DNA from: Semisulcospira habei
Lineage: Eukaryota; Mollusca; Gastropoda; Semisulcospiridae
Assembly: GCA_036245525.1 (NCBI GenBank)
Contig: BTPG01000005.1
Span: 182,451,745 to 182,515,744 of the forward strand
Direction of reading: 5' to 3'
DNA length: 64,000 nt
Each line of letters begins with the position of its first letter. The stretch's first letter is position 1. Shown here piece by piece: positions 21,155 to 40,546 of the stretch. The position numbers were made by a program, and so were the translations under genes. The notes beneath the pieces were generated by a model. The model was not told the DNA's origin, made no database searches, and worked only from the letters and a program-made list of their open reading frames with translations.

Positions 21155-21160
<6 letters not shown>
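20041..21160 (+). pseudogene. LINE copy 1: 5'-truncated reverse transcriptase C-terminus and 3' UTR
   Basis: Encodes the last part of a non-LTR reverse transcriptase of CR1/L2/Jockey type (RT copies RNA at a nicked target). The frame enters at about 20044 with the segment TEHRVLGVIVDDQMKW, runs through KLFYNAHVKS and IWNEIHPEYL, and meets a stop at 20497-20499; the same frame then continues into FITPRPRIDLF and SFSGASFWNTLP to a stop near 20664. It matches the minus-strand copy at 26.3-28.8 kb closely. The endonuclease and RT catalytic motifs are absent through 5' truncation. The 3' UTR ends with AGCAACGGCAAG, GTTGAGAAATAAAGTTTCA and (TTTCA)n, then (TC)n. Dead copy. Confidence 0.88.
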
Positions 21161-21240
<80 letters not shown>

Positions 21241-21302
21241 CCTATTCTTTTATCCTTGGAAAATAAAGTTTCATTTCATTTCATTTCATTTCTCTCTCTC
21301 TC
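21160..21302 (+). mobile_element. (TC)n plus isolated LINE 3' end
   Basis: (TC)n 21160-21237, then a ~50-bp LINE terminus (CTTGGAAAATAAAGTTTCA, (TTTCA)n) and a short (TC)n. A severely truncated copy between two (TC)n tracts. Confidence 0.8.
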
Positions 21303-24735
<3,433 letters not shown>

Positions 24736-24771
24736 ATGACAATGATGACGAAAATGACAGTGATGACAACG

Positions 24772-25838
<1,067 letters not shown>

Positions 25839-25839
25839 T

Positions 25840-25840
<1 letters not shown>

Positions 25841-25905
<65 letters not shown>

Positions 25906-25918
25906 GGAGGGAGGGAGG

Positions 25919-25995
<77 letters not shown>
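25841..25995. repeat. (GA)n microsatellite with GGGA interruption
   Basis: (GA)n 25841-25900, (GGGA)n 25905-25926, (GA)n to 25995. Confidence 0.96.
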
Positions 25996-25998
<3 letters not shown>

Positions 25999-26165
25999 AA
26001 TGAACAATGAACAATGAACAATGAACCTTTATTTTCCAACGGTAGAAGTTATTGGTAACAGGACCAGTTTTCAAACTTGCCGTTGCTACATCTACTACAT
26101 AAATGACATAGACATGTAAACATACACATACCACACACTGACGCATGTATGCACTCGCTCACGCG
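25996..26165 (-). mobile_element. LINE copy 4: 3' end only, (TTGTTCA)n tail
   Basis: Plus strand shows (AACAATG)n then CCTTTATTTTCCAACGG and CTTGCCGTTGCTA, the reverse complement of a LINE 3' UTR. It is almost identical to the piece at 49.11 kb. Bounded by (GA)n on both sides. Confidence 0.82.
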
Positions 26166-26169
26166 CACG

Positions 26170-29400
<3,231 letters not shown>

Positions 29401-29472
29401 GCAAGAGGCTTAGATCCTCATGAGCCCCTGCGACTTTAGTTGCATGGGGTCGTGAGGATATAAGCCTCTTTC
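29401..29472. repeat. A-family palindrome with widened apex
   Basis: GCAAGAGGCTTAGATCCTC / GAGGATATAAGCCTCTT: the CTTA / TAAG variant is in both arms. Apex GACTTTAGTTGCA differs from all others. Confidence 0.82.
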
Positions 29473-29737
29473 TTCTGCAGTACAGGAAACTCAAGAGAAT
29501 CTATGCCCCTCGACCGGAACCGAATTTCCAGAGGTTCACGACAATCTGTGCTTGTTGCAGATTGAAAGGGGTTCGCTGAGATTTCTCGGGCAAAGAATTC
29601 TCTTGACGGGGACAGACTGTGCACACTCGTGAAAAAAACAAACAACTCCCCCCCCCCAAAAAAAAAAAATAACCCCAAAAACTTTTACCTTTTTTTTTTT
29701 TTTTTTTTTTTTTTGCGTTTGTTGACTCGCCGCCCAG
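29473..29737. other. No gene; A/C/T homopolymers
   Basis: C-run, A-run and T-run between 29647 and 29714 can pair loosely (A-run against T-run). Short A-like half AGAGAATCTATGCCCCTC at 29494-29511. Confidence 0.4.
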
Positions 29738-29825
29738 CCCAGCAAGGAACATTTTCTCGGGCGTACGTCAGCCGTCGCTGGCCCGAGCACAGGCTGACAT
29801 CAGCCTCAGAAGGTTATGTTCACTG
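29738..29825. repeat. D-family palindrome, decayed
   Basis: CAGCAAGGAACATTTTCTCG, TACGTCAGCCGTCGCTGGCCCG, then AGGCTGACATCAGCCTCAGA. The right arm lost its CGCGGGCC part. Confidence 0.6.
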
Positions 29826-29926
29826 GGGTATAGACTTCCCCTTTGCGAACAACTACAAATTTTATCCGATTTTTTGCCCCAATGGCCGCAATTTTGGAAG
29901 TGTCACCTAACGACTACGTAGCAATT

Positions 29927-30042
29927 GCAGGAGATGAATCGACCACGATAATTCAAGCGCAGTGCCAGATTAGCTTGGCGCCATCAGGCGCCAAGCTAAT
30001 CTGGCACTACCCTTGAATTATCGTGGTCGATCCATCTCCTGC
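29927..30042. repeat. B-family palindrome, 56-bp arms
   Basis: GCAGGAGATGAATCGACCAC.. / ..GTGGTCGATCCATCTCCTGC, core CCAGATTAGC / GCTAATCTGG, loop ATCA. The CCACGATAATTC / GAATTATCGTGG change (CATG to CACG) is matched in both arms. Confidence 0.93.
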
Positions 30043-30158
30043 TGCGGTGCGCGGGGGCTCAATGGCTTAAGAGACGTAGCTATATGAGCAGTTGTCGAAG
30101 GGTCGTAGAAGAACTTATATATTTGTATATGGTTTGTTTGCATTTGCATCTATGAACT

Positions 30159-30262
30159 TCACTGCATAGGCCATTCCGCCAGTAACCCCTTCACTGCATA
30201 GGCCATTCCGCCAGTAACCCCTTCACTGCATAGGCCATTCCGCCAGTAACCCCTTCACTGCC
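30159..30262 (+). repeat. 33-bp tandem repeat, three copies
   Basis: Unit CATAGGCCATTCCGCCAG plus TAACCCCTTCACTG; the latter part equals an A-element end. Confidence 0.92.
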
Positions 30263-30354
30263 ACGGGACGCATAATATTTCGTTACTGAAATCTTTGCTC
30301 ATTCAACGATCGAAAAACACAACTGTCCAGTGGAATAGGTACAATGAGGTTTCA

Positions 30355-30402
30355 GCAAGAGATATAGACTGCGGGGCTCTCATGAGGATCTACGCCTCTT
30401 GC
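30355..30402. repeat. A-family palindrome with internal deletion
   Basis: GCAAGAGATATAGA directly joined to CTGCGGGGCTCTCATGAGG..CCTCTTGC: 18 bases of the left arm are missing. Confidence 0.8.
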
Positions 30403-30556
30403 AGGTAGGTGGCGTTCATTGGGGTTAATAGATTGTTAAAAGCAGCCAGCCTCGATGCTTTTACTGTCTTACACCAAGTGTAGATATTTTATCCTTCTGC
30501 CGTGTTATTGAAGAAATGAAGAAGTGGGAAGTTGTATAAGTATGCTGGAGTCTTCA

Positions 30557-32221
<1,665 letters not shown>

Positions 32222-32237
32222 AGAGAGAGAGAGAGAG

Positions 32238-32277
<40 letters not shown>
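32222..32277. repeat. (GA)n then (TA)n
   Basis: (GA)n 32222-32241 is probably the element's tail; (TA)n 32242-32277 matches the tract on the other side of the insertion. Confidence 0.92.
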
Positions 32278-32281
<4 letters not shown>

Positions 32282-33012
32282 CACTGCGACTTTGAAATCA
32301 AACACAGCTAACTACGAACAAAACAAAACCGCAGTCACTATAAGTGGAAAATGTAATTCTAAATCAAAACGCTCAATTCAACTCGACTCGAGGATTTATG
32401 TCACAAAAAGATCTACGAAACACGCACAAATGAACTTTGGCAAGGCTGCGAGAAAACTACTGGGGGAAAAAAAAACACCTGTCTGAAACACACTCTGTCA
32501 AATTAGAGGGGTGTGTCCTATGACTGTCTAACACAAGCTGTCAATCTAGTGACGCGTGTCCTAATGTCCGCCGCGTGGCCTGAATTTCAACGGCCGAGAA
32601 AACAAGGCTGCGCAGTCACTTTCACTAAGCTGGGGCACTCCTGGGGGCGGGAGTGGTGGGGGATAGGGAAATACGGAAGGATTAGAGTACGGGTACACCG
32701 GTCGGCCGAATGCCACGAAGAAGGAGGGGCCCATGGGAGGTGCGGAGTAACCGTAGGTGGGCCGCTGTGACTTATGTTCCGGAGCAGATCCGGCATTTGA
32801 TCCACCGCTATGTTGAGTGACTAGCGGTGTGCAGTCGGTTTGACTGCGGCTCTTTTGACTGCAGTCTTTTTCCACAGCATGCTCCTGTCGGAATCTGGGT
32901 GCAAGGCTGGAACTGACTGGGCGATGAGAGCGTCAGTCTCTTGGAGGTTCGTTGTCTCTGGCACCAGACTTGCGTGTGTGTCACCGTGCCCGGGCAGCTG
33001 TTCAAGGCGGCG
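32278..33012. other. No supported gene; possible 3' part of the minus-strand ORF
   Basis: A minus-strand frame (32561-32875) is rich in P, S and Y (GYSAPPMGPSFF, YPYSNPSVFPYPPP) and may be a disordered continuation of the SGNH gene below, but the joining frame is not open. Confidence 0.35.
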
Positions 33013-34010
33013 TTACTTTGGGTGATTCGGTTCTGGTCGGGCTGCGTTGTTGGAGGTGCGGCCAGAGTACGCACGCTTGATGTTCACAGCGAGAGCAATG
33101 GTGCCCCGCTTGTTGGGATGGATGGCGTCTCTGAACCAGCCGCCCTTTACCTCGCCGGTTCTTGTATAGAAGGCGTAGTCATTGTCAACAAAGTTGCCCT
33201 TGAGAGATGCGCACGTTTCCCTGAGGCAGAGGTTGGTGTCAGTGATGCATGGGTCTGGCTGCTGACGCTTGTTCGTAGGCAGGATGGAAGACATGAAGAT
33301 TTCTGCCTTGGGGAAGACTCGTCCGGCAGCAGAATCACATTATTCCAGCTCTTTATGCCGATGACGAACCCACTCTTACAGTCGTTGATGCCAACGTGTA
33401 CGACGACTGTATTGACTGTATTCGTGGTTTCGGCATCGTGAAGGCGCTGGAGGATGCCGGCTCTGTAGAGGCCCGACACTGACACGACCTGCACCTTGTC
33501 CGTGCCAGTGACGGACATCAGCTTTCCGTGCAGACCGCGTAGGACAGAGTCACCTAGAAGGAGCGTCTCGGTGACAGGCTTTAGCTCTGGCATCCCAGCA
33601 CGGTCGGTGGGTTTGTCAGCGCTTGGAGAGCTTCGGGGTTTTGGCGCCGGCTCCTTGTGCTCGCACGTTTGCAGGATAGCAGTGTTGTCGTGAGCTGGAT
33701 GCGGGGGTTCAGACGTGGTCGTGGTGGCAGGCGATTTTTCCGGCGCTTGCTTTGCCTGGGTGGAAGAGGGGGGAGAAAGGCCTTCCTTGCTGCCTTTCTT
33801 GTCGGTCCTCTGTCCCTCCTTCTTCCCCTCCAGCTGGGTGATCCGTTGTCGAAGGTGTCTAATTTCAGTATGCAGTAAGTCCACCTCAATGTTGTAGGCG
33901 TGGCGGATCTCTCCAACTGCTGAGCGGAGAGCAGCTATCTCTGCCTGTAGGTCTACGCACTCCATGGCCAGGGATCTGGGTTGAGAACAACAGGGCAGAC
34001 CGTCTGGCAC
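33013..34010 (-). pseudogene. Coiled-coil + SGNH-hydrolase-like ORF, frameshifted
   Basis: First frame (34010-33147): coiled coil at residues about 16-62 (LQAEIAALRSAVGEI), a P/S/T/K-rich linker, then SGNH block I LLLGDSVLRG (about 150-159) and block III VVVHVGIND (about 202-210). Second frame (33294-33013): KGNFVDNDYAFY and GWFRDAIHPNKRGTIALA, the block V D..H pair. The change of frame lies between about 33295 and 33345, and the second frame has a stop just before the join. SGNH esterase domains are known in ORF1 of CR1-type LINEs; a coiled coil plus esterase fits such an ORF1, but a domesticated or host gene is possible. No ORF2 follows on this strand. Confidence 0.7.
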
Positions 34011-34052
34011 GCAGACTCAGTAACCTTGACATCAGCAGGGGCGGGAGGCTAA

Positions 34053-34667
34053 GTGCCAATGCCGCCGACGTCAGATGTGATGGCAGCACAATCGCTGTCG
34101 ATGCTGTCGTTGGTGATGATGCCAGCGCCGCCGACGTCGGAGGCCAAGGGCAGCACTATATTTGCTGTCGATGGTGGAGATAGTGGTAGCGCCAGTGCCG
34201 CCGTTGTCGAAGGTGGGGGCACTGTTATTGCAATTGTCGTAAGTGGTGGTGATGATGGTGCCAGTGCCGCCGACGTCAGACGCAGGGGCAGCACTAGCTC
34301 TGTTGTCGCTATAGGTGATGGTGCCAGTGCCGCCGACGTCTGACGTAGCGGCAGCACTAGCTCTGTTGTCGCTGTCGTTGGTAGTGATATTGCCAGTGGC
34401 GCCGACGTCTGACGTAGGGGCAGCACTAGCTCTGTTGTCGCTGTCGTTGGTGGTGATAGTGCCAGTGGCGCCGACGTCTGACGTAGGGGCAGCACTAGCT
34501 CTGTTGTCGCTGTCGCTGGTGTTGATGATGCCAGTGCCGCCGACGTCTGACGTAGGGGCAGCACTAGCTCTGTTGTCGCTGTCGCTGGTGTTAATGATGC
34601 CAGTGCCGCTGACGTCAGACGTAGGGGCAGCACTAGCTCTGTTGTCGCTGTCGATGTCGGTGATGGT
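34053..34667. repeat. 69-bp minisatellite, about nine units
   Basis: Unit includes CCGACGTCTGACGTAGGGGC and AGCTCTGTTGTCGCTGTCG. Period 69 bp = 23 codons, so frames stay open on both strands; units decay toward 34.05 kb. Confidence 0.9.
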
Positions 34668-34673
34668 GAGAGT

Positions 34674-34777
<104 letters not shown>

Positions 34778-34901
34778 CTGGTTTTAATTAACCGACGTGT
34801 GATTCTCGGGTCCATTAACGCAGGAAAGCATTACCGGTCGCGATCCCATAAACGCATTTCACACCCGCAGCCAACTGAGTCGCCTACAAATCCTCAGCGA
34901 T

Positions 34902-34970
34902 ACCTCAAGGGCGGTGCCTGATTCGCTTGGCGCCTCATGCGCCAAGCGAATCAGGCACCACCCTTGAGGT
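34902..34970. repeat. B-family palindrome, divergent, perfect arms
   Basis: ACCTCAAGGGCGGTGCCTGA.. / ..TCAGGCACCACCCTTGAGGT. Core CCTGATTCGC / GCGAATCAGG differs from every other B copy yet pairs with itself. Confidence 0.92.
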
Positions 34971-35204
34971 CTAGTTAATTTTGCAATAACCCTTATACTT
35001 GCCAATCTGATCAGGCATGGTTATGTGCTAACCCTGAGGAAGTACTGAGGAAATTTTGGACCTCCCGCGTCGCAGACGGTATGATGGAAGACTGATTTTA
35101 ATATTAACTTTTTTTGGTAGTAACGGATGAAAGCAACAGTGGTTACTACGAAGTGCTTATAAACCAGAAACACTTGCCAAGTATTTGGGGAAAGAATGAA
35201 TGAT

Positions 35205-35440
35205 ACTCAGAGAACTGCGCATTATTGACCAGTGCGCTTAGACCCACAAGGAGGAGAAAACCGAAGTGACGGCAAGAGTTTCGTGCCCCTGATGCTCCAT
35301 CAGTAGACGCTCCGAGTCAGGGGTCCAAAACTCTTGCTATAGAAACGGGTTTCAACCCCATGTGTTCAGACCAACTAAAACTATGATCATTGGTCAATTT
35401 TGCGCAGTTCTCTCTCATGTCAGTGCTTTTTCTTGCCTAC
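35205..35440. repeat. E-family foldback, longer and looser
   Basis: Outer AGAACTGCGCATTATTGACCAGTG / ATCATTGGTCAATTTTGCGCAGTTCT (35212-35414); inner GCAAGAGTTTCGTGCCCCTGA / GTCAGGGGTCCAAAACTCTTGC (35272-35337). The right flank CATGTCAGTGCTTTTTCTTGCC aligns with the right end of the E copy at 13.8 kb. Confidence 0.75.
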
Positions 35441-35948
35441 CGTTTATAAGTTTTCCTGAATATTTTTTGTAAAAACATTTTGCTTGAAAAGTGAGAGTCT
35501 ACACCCTTGGTAATCCATTACATCCTGAAGCTGATAAAAAAAAAAAAAAAAAATGCCGATTTATTTTCGTTCAAATTTATTTCAAGCAGTAGTGTATCAG
35601 GATGCAAAAGGGTTAATTCACTGTTACTATACACCGTTAAATTGCGCCGGACAGACTGCCACTTTAACCCGGGAAAACTGACCTCCAAACGACACCAACC
35701 TCTCTTTTTCCGAGGGGACAAAACTCATCATTGGGAACATCCAAATTATTTGAGTTGCCGCGGTGGCTCCAGTTTACATGAGGTGGGTTTATTCAAAGTT
35801 CAGTTTTCCAGGGTAAATTGCACAGATGGTTTGGCGTGCTTTATCTCGACGTACACTGAATCGTCGAGGTGGGTATAGCCTTTGATGATTTTATGGCAGA
35901 GGGCCGTATATTTTTAGGACCCATTAGCGAAGGTACTAGAAACATGAC
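35441..35948. other. No gene
   Basis: A-run at 35537-35553. No repeat or protein recognised. Confidence 0.35.
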
Positions 35949-36162
35949 TTAACCCATTCAGCCCTGACGCACTGCAGCAGGAGATGGGTCGACCATGATA
36001 ATCCAAGGGTAGTGCCAGATTAGCTTGGCGCCTGTCGGCGCCAAGCTAATCTGGCACTGCCCTTGAATTGTCATGGTCGACCCATCTCCTGCAACTGGTG
36101 CATAGTCATTAGATGACGCCTCCAAAATGTGGGAAACACGGCCGTCGGGCTGAATGAGTTAA
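35949..36162. mobile_element. B-family foldback element, complete, TTAA-bounded
   Basis: TTAACCCATTCAGCCC / GGGCTGAATGAGTTAA. Hairpin 35977-36092 with 56-bp arms and loop TGTC. Best-preserved complete B element. Confidence 0.93.
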
Positions 36163-36232
36163 GGGAAAATGAGGAAACAGTTCGAATCGTAAACTCTACG
36201 TGCTAAAAGGAACACATTAAGGCAGCTCTATG

Positions 36233-36358
36233 GTAACTCATTCAAGGTGCTCCGCATCAATAGCTGCGGAAGTGTCGTATTGATGATGATGATGATGATG
36301 ATGATGATGTCCACTTGTAATGCGCATCCACTCTATGCTAGCAGCATGCTCAGAGCGC

Positions 36359-36393
<35 letters not shown>

Positions 36394-36606
36394 CACAAAC
36401 AAACAAACAAACAAACAAAAAAAAAAAACCACACACACACGCAACTTCTCTGGTGCACAGTAGTGCTAGAATTAAAAGTCCAGAAACAGGTGGGTTTTGA
36501 GGTGCCTCCTGAAGGTGCCAATGCAGTCAATGTCCCTCAAGGATTGTGGTAGTCCGGCAACGCCATGCGACACTTTCCCGGCTGTTGATGCGGGGCTCCT
36601 TGAGTA
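36233..36606. mobile_element. H-family palindrome split by inserted sequence
   Basis: Left arm GTAACTCATTCAAGGTGCTCCGCATCAATAGCTGCG (36233-36268) and right arm GTGTCGCATGG..complement (36546-36606, ending GGGGCTCCTTGAGTAA) are ~260 bp apart instead of a short loop. Between them: (ATG)n, A-runs, and LINE C-terminal coding. Confidence 0.7.
36466..36560 (-). pseudogene. LINE C-terminal fragment
   Basis: Minus strand: LPQSLRDIDCIGTFRRHLKTHLF, the usual last residues of CR1/L2-type reverse transcriptases (LP.SLR....F...LKTHLF). 5' joined to the H right arm; 3' runs into A-runs and (CA)n. Confidence 0.72.
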
Positions 36607-37108
36607 AGTCAATAATCCCTTCAATCGCAGGGAAAGCGCAAATGCATGAGGAAGAGACCCTAACACACGCGCATGCACGCATGCTCGTATTCACGCACGC
36701 ACAGACACACACGCAATACATCTTATTTTGTCTCTGAGAGGAAATGTGGCAAAAAACCGAATTCAATTACTTCGACTCTAATGAAATGTACACACCACTG
36801 GCTGCGATTGGTCAGATTTCTTTTATCTTGATTTTAATCTTTAATTATAGCTAATCACGCACAGCCTTTTATCTTAAAATCTTTCTAAAAAATGTTTCTA
36901 CATGATTTCATCTTCCTCCGTGAATGTTTCGGGGAAAAATCTCCTCCAACTCTTTTCACTTGAGTTTTTTTTTTTTTAATTCTATTATTCATTCTAGCGT
37001 TATCTTTTTCCACGAATAGCATAAAAATACCCAAACACGCTCAAATTCGCAAAGATCAAACACAGTTAACCTTCTAAGCCTTGACACGGTACACCAGGAG
37101 GCAGAACT
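36607..37108. other. No gene
   Basis: Short CA/CACG-rich stretch 36660-36715; T-run 36967-36978. Nothing else. Confidence 0.4.
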
Positions 37109-37180
37109 ACCATGATAGTTTAAGAGTGGTGCCAGAATAGCTTGGCGCCTCCACCCTTGAACTATCATGATATCATGATA
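37109..37180. repeat. B-family palindrome with large deletion
   Basis: CCATGATAGTTTAAGAGTGG..AGCTTGGCGCC joined to CCACCCTTGAACTATCATG: most of the right inner arm is lost. A local ATATCATGATA duplication follows. Confidence 0.75.
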
Positions 37181-37270
37181 GGTTCGTCACCTGAACTGTT
37201 TTAGAGTCTTCAGAAAATAAGTGATTGTTGAGTATGACAAATCGCCAGGGGGCGCAACTTTTCATGTTTT

Positions 37271-37974
37271 ATCCGAAGTTTGTTATAAGCAAAGTAATTT
37301 ACACAGAACGAGTGCTGTGGAGACCTCTGTTATCTCGGACGTTTGTTATAAGCGAAGTAATTTACACAAAAGAGTTCTGTGGAGACCTCTGTTATCTCCG
37401 ACGTTCGCTATAAGCGAAGTAATTTACACAGAAAGAGTGCTGTGGAGACCTCTGTTATCTCGAACGTTCGCTATAAGCGAAGTAATTTACACAGAAAGAG
37501 TGCTGTGGAGACCTCTGTTAAATCCGACGTTCGTTATAAGCGAAGTAATTTACACAGAACGAGTGCTGTGGAGACCTCTGTTAAATCCGACGTTCGCTAT
37601 AAGCGAAGTAATTTACACAGAAAGAGTGCTGTGGAGACCTCTGTTAAATCCGACGTTCGCTATAAGCGAAGTAATTTACACAAAAGAGTGCTGTGGAAAC
37701 CTCTGTTATCTCCGACGTTCGCTATAAGCGAAGTAATTTACACAGAAAGAGTGCTGTGGAGACCTCTGTTAAATCCGACGTTCGCTATAAGCGAAGTAAT
37801 TTACACAAAAGAGTGCTGTGGAAACCTCTGTTATCTCCGACGTTTGCTATAAGCGAAGTAATTTACACAGAACGAGTGCTGTGGAGACCTCTGTTAAATC
37901 CGACGTTCGCTATAAGCGAAGTAATTTACACAAAAGAGTGCTGTGGAAACCTCTGTTATCTCCGACGTTCGCTA
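37271..37974 (+). repeat. 62-63-bp tandem array, eleven units
   Basis: Unit includes GACGTTCGCTATAAGCGAAG, TAATTTACACAGAAAGAGTG and CTGTGGAGACCTCTGTTA. Three sub-types alternate (ACAGAAAGAG, ACAGAACGAG, ACAAAAGAG) and two others (GTTATCTCC, GTTAAATCC). TTCGCT/AGCGAA is a short inverted repeat inside each unit. Long frames across it are repeat translation. Confidence 0.95.
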
Positions 37975-38086
37975 TATCCGATCTTGTAGACTGTGTATGG
38001 AATTCTGACCTGAGGTCTGAAAGTGTTAATCTGCGCTTTCAAGGCAGTAAAGAAAACAAAACAAAAAAAACCAACAACAACAAAAA

Positions 38087-38118
<32 letters not shown>

Positions 38119-38462
38119 AAAAGAAAAGAAAAGCCGTGTGTTGATGTCAAAGCTATTCAGTGCAGAATAATGCTTGGAAAAGTATCAGACAGAAGGCTAT
38201 TTCTAGCGCCGCACACTTCCTGTGGAAAGAAAACAGTTCTGATCCCTCCAGCGAATGCAGCCCGACTGGAGGAAGTATGGATCCTCATCAGCCGCAGGCA
38301 AGCTGTTAGGAAAAAAGCGTGAAGACCTCAAAACCGGGCTGAACATATAAACCCCATTTCTCAAGTTGAATAGAAGCAGGCTTTGAATTATTTTCATCAA
38401 GATTTTTTATTTTTTTTATTTTTTAAAAACTTCTCTTCTGTATGTTAGAAAAGCATTCTTCT
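37975..38462. other. No gene; long A-rich run
   Basis: A-rich 38057-38134. GGATCCTCATCAGCCGCAGG (38279-38298) is a half A hairpin. Confidence 0.45.
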
Positions 38463-38534
38463 GCAAGAGGCATAGATCATCATGAAACCTCTACAGCTGC
38501 AAGGGCCCACATGAGAATCTATAACACCTCTTGC
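38463..38534. repeat. A-family palindrome, apex decayed
   Basis: GCAAGAGGCATAGATCATC / GAGAATCTATAACACCTCTTGC with an unpaired core. Confidence 0.8.
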
Positions 38535-38715
38535 TTGGCGAAGGTGACATTTTTTTTGCATCTGTGTTACGCAGATGGTGGCGATCGTGGAGGTCTATAC
38601 CTATCAACCCTCTCAATGCCGCTGCCAACAAACCATGCTTTTCAAAATATCGCAAATTCAATTGCGGATTCAAATGACCTCATTCGTTCAAGGGACACAT
38701 ATACAAATGGGACCA

Positions 38716-38781
38716 GGAAGAGGCAAAGAACCTTATGAGCCCCCGCGGATGCGGGGGCTCATGAGGCTCTTTGCCTCTTGC
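38716..38781 (+). repeat. A-family palindrome, CAAAGA subtype
   Basis: GGAAGAGGCAAAGAACCTTA / GAGGCTCTTTGCCTCTTGC; core GAGCCCCCGC GGAT GCGGGGGCTC exact. CAAAGA and TCTTTG match across arms, as at 7.67 and 47.68 kb. Confidence 0.92.
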
Positions 38782-39467
38782 AGTTGGGTTGTGTTGGCAT
38801 GTTCTCGGCACTCTATAAGGGTTCATGTTCTTCTTTGTTTTGCCTACGGGGTCCAGCGGCTGAAACGTGTGTATGAGACGAAGCAAAGGTTGTTTTGCAT
38901 GTCTAGTGCGAGGGTCACTGTTAGAAATAAAGAGAAGATTGAAACCGGAAACGGTGAATTTAAAGTGCCATTGGTTCAACCGATCTTTTTAACCATTCGG
39001 AGCGATTGCTGGGTTCCATTGTTTGGCTTTCGAGTGCCTCTTCTCTTTCTCGCCTTGTTTCGTTTCCTTTTGTTTTGTTTCGAGAGACTAATTCAAGTTT
39101 ACATTCGCACTAGTAAAGCAAATTCTAAGCGTAAAGTGAATGTCGTAGGAATAAAATAAGACGATATTTTGGCACCCCCTCTCTCCCTAACATTTTTTAC
39201 AATTAAAAACAACTTTTGTTTTGTATATGTTGCAGTTTTAAAGCAAATCAGATCACTTTGCTGTATCGAACATGAAAACATAAGAACTAAAACTATTTTT
39301 TGGAAACAGTTTTATATTGGGTAATGTTTTGGTACAAAAGCCACAATTCTTTCTTATTTTCAACAATGGCCCTTAGGACAAAAAAGCTTTCGCAACAGTA
39401 AACAGTTGATTTATTGAAATTATTAACGCAAGGTAATTCAGTGCGTGGAAAACATTGCACTGACTTG
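38782..39467. other. No gene
   Basis: AT-rich; no recognised repeat or protein. Confidence 0.35.
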
Positions 39468-39728
39468 GATAATACGTTTGTGTGCTGCTCTGTGATAATA
39501 CGTTTGTGTGCTGCTCTGTGATAATACGTTTGTGTGCTGCTCTGTGATAATACGTTTGTGTGCTGCTCTGTGATAATACGTTTGTGTGGTGCTCTGTGAT
39601 AATACGTTTGTGTGGTGCTCTGTGATAATACGTTTGTGTGCTGCTCTGTGATAATACGTTTTTGTGCTGCTCTGTGATAATACGTTTGTGTGCTGCTCTG
39701 TGATAATACGTTTTTGTGCTGCTCTGTG
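39468..39728 (+). repeat. 26-bp tandem array, ten units
   Basis: Unit GATAATACGTTTGTGTGC plus TGCTCTGT. Variants: GTGGTGCTC (two units), TTTTTGTGC (two units). A 26-bp period keeps a 78-bp/26-residue translated period open. Confidence 0.96.
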
Positions 39729-39912
39729 AATCCCTGACCAGCATACACATCACATATTAATTAGCACACATATACACTGGCGAGCAAAAGAAATGCGACA
39801 CTACTGAACTCATAAACACTGAACTGTTTCCGAAGATTCCAGTCGCATCGCATCTTTTTTTTTTTTTTTTTTTTTTTTTGCTAATGAGTATATAATCGGC
39901 ATGCTCATTGTT

Positions 39913-40031
39913 GTAACCCATTCAAGGCGCTCCGCATCAATAGCTGCGAAAGTGTCGAATAGCTTTGCCGGAGGGGCAACGCTATACGACACTTTCGCAG
40001 CTACTGATGCGGAGCGCCTTGAATGGGTTGA
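39913..40031. repeat. H-family palindrome, complete
   Basis: AACCCATTCAAGGCGCTCCG.. / ..CGGAGCGCCTTGAATGGGTT; arms ~53 bp; apex GCTTTGCC GGAG GGGCAACGC. Few mismatches (AGCTGCGAA matched, TAGTAG/AATAG). Confidence 0.93.
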
Positions 40032-40421
40032 AGAAAAAAAAAATCCCCTCATTTGTTACGAAGTTTATGCTGGAATAAATTCAGCCACCTTCCCTCTCCA
40101 CTTTCCCTCTATTTCCATTCTTCATCTTTCCCCACCACCACCGCACCCCGCTCCTCCATCGCCCACGTTAACCCGGGAAGGTGATCTTGCTATCGGCGAC
40201 ATCAACAGCAACGATTAATTATCCAGCAATAGCTTGCCAACCAAAATAAATCTCCATGTGCACTTGTTTGCGCGAGAATAACCTTTTCAAGGCCAGCCGT
40301 CACACGCTTCCTTTCTGAAACGGTAAATTCAGTGCCAAAAGAACAAAGAAAGTAACCCTTTCAAGGCCGATGACCACACGTACGCTGTGTTCCTGAATTC
40401 GTCAAAAAAAGAAACATCCAG
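40032..40421. other. No gene
   Basis: Two short phrases, AACCTTTTCAAGGCCAGCCG (40279) and AACCCTTTCAAGGCCGATGA (40355), look like element ends of the TTAACCC type; no complete element. Confidence 0.4.
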
Positions 40422-40546
40422 CATAGATAGAAACACGCTTAGAAAGGAAAGTACTTGTACTTTCAAAGCGTGGAAAGAAACGTTCGTAAAAAGGACACGT
40501 ACACCGCGCTGTGGTGCTTTCCTTTCTAAGCGTGTTTCTTTCTATG
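40422..40546. repeat. F-family palindrome with long loop
   Basis: CATAGATAGAAACACGCTTAG / CTAAGCGTGTTTCTTTCTATG and AAAGGAAAG / CTTTCCTTT; ~55-base loop containing a second small hairpin GTACTTGTAC. Confidence 0.85.

Noticed and set aside
37221..37989. Several frames of 100-168 codons across the 62-63-bp array
   Set aside because: Frames stay open only because the unit lacks stops; three frames translate the same repeat.
38575..39159. 194-codon + strand frame
   Set aside because: Crosses an A palindrome; residues after it are hydrophobic by AT-rich composition only.
39293..39753. Minus-strand frames rich in His/Gln/Thr
   Set aside because: Translation of the 26-bp tandem repeat.
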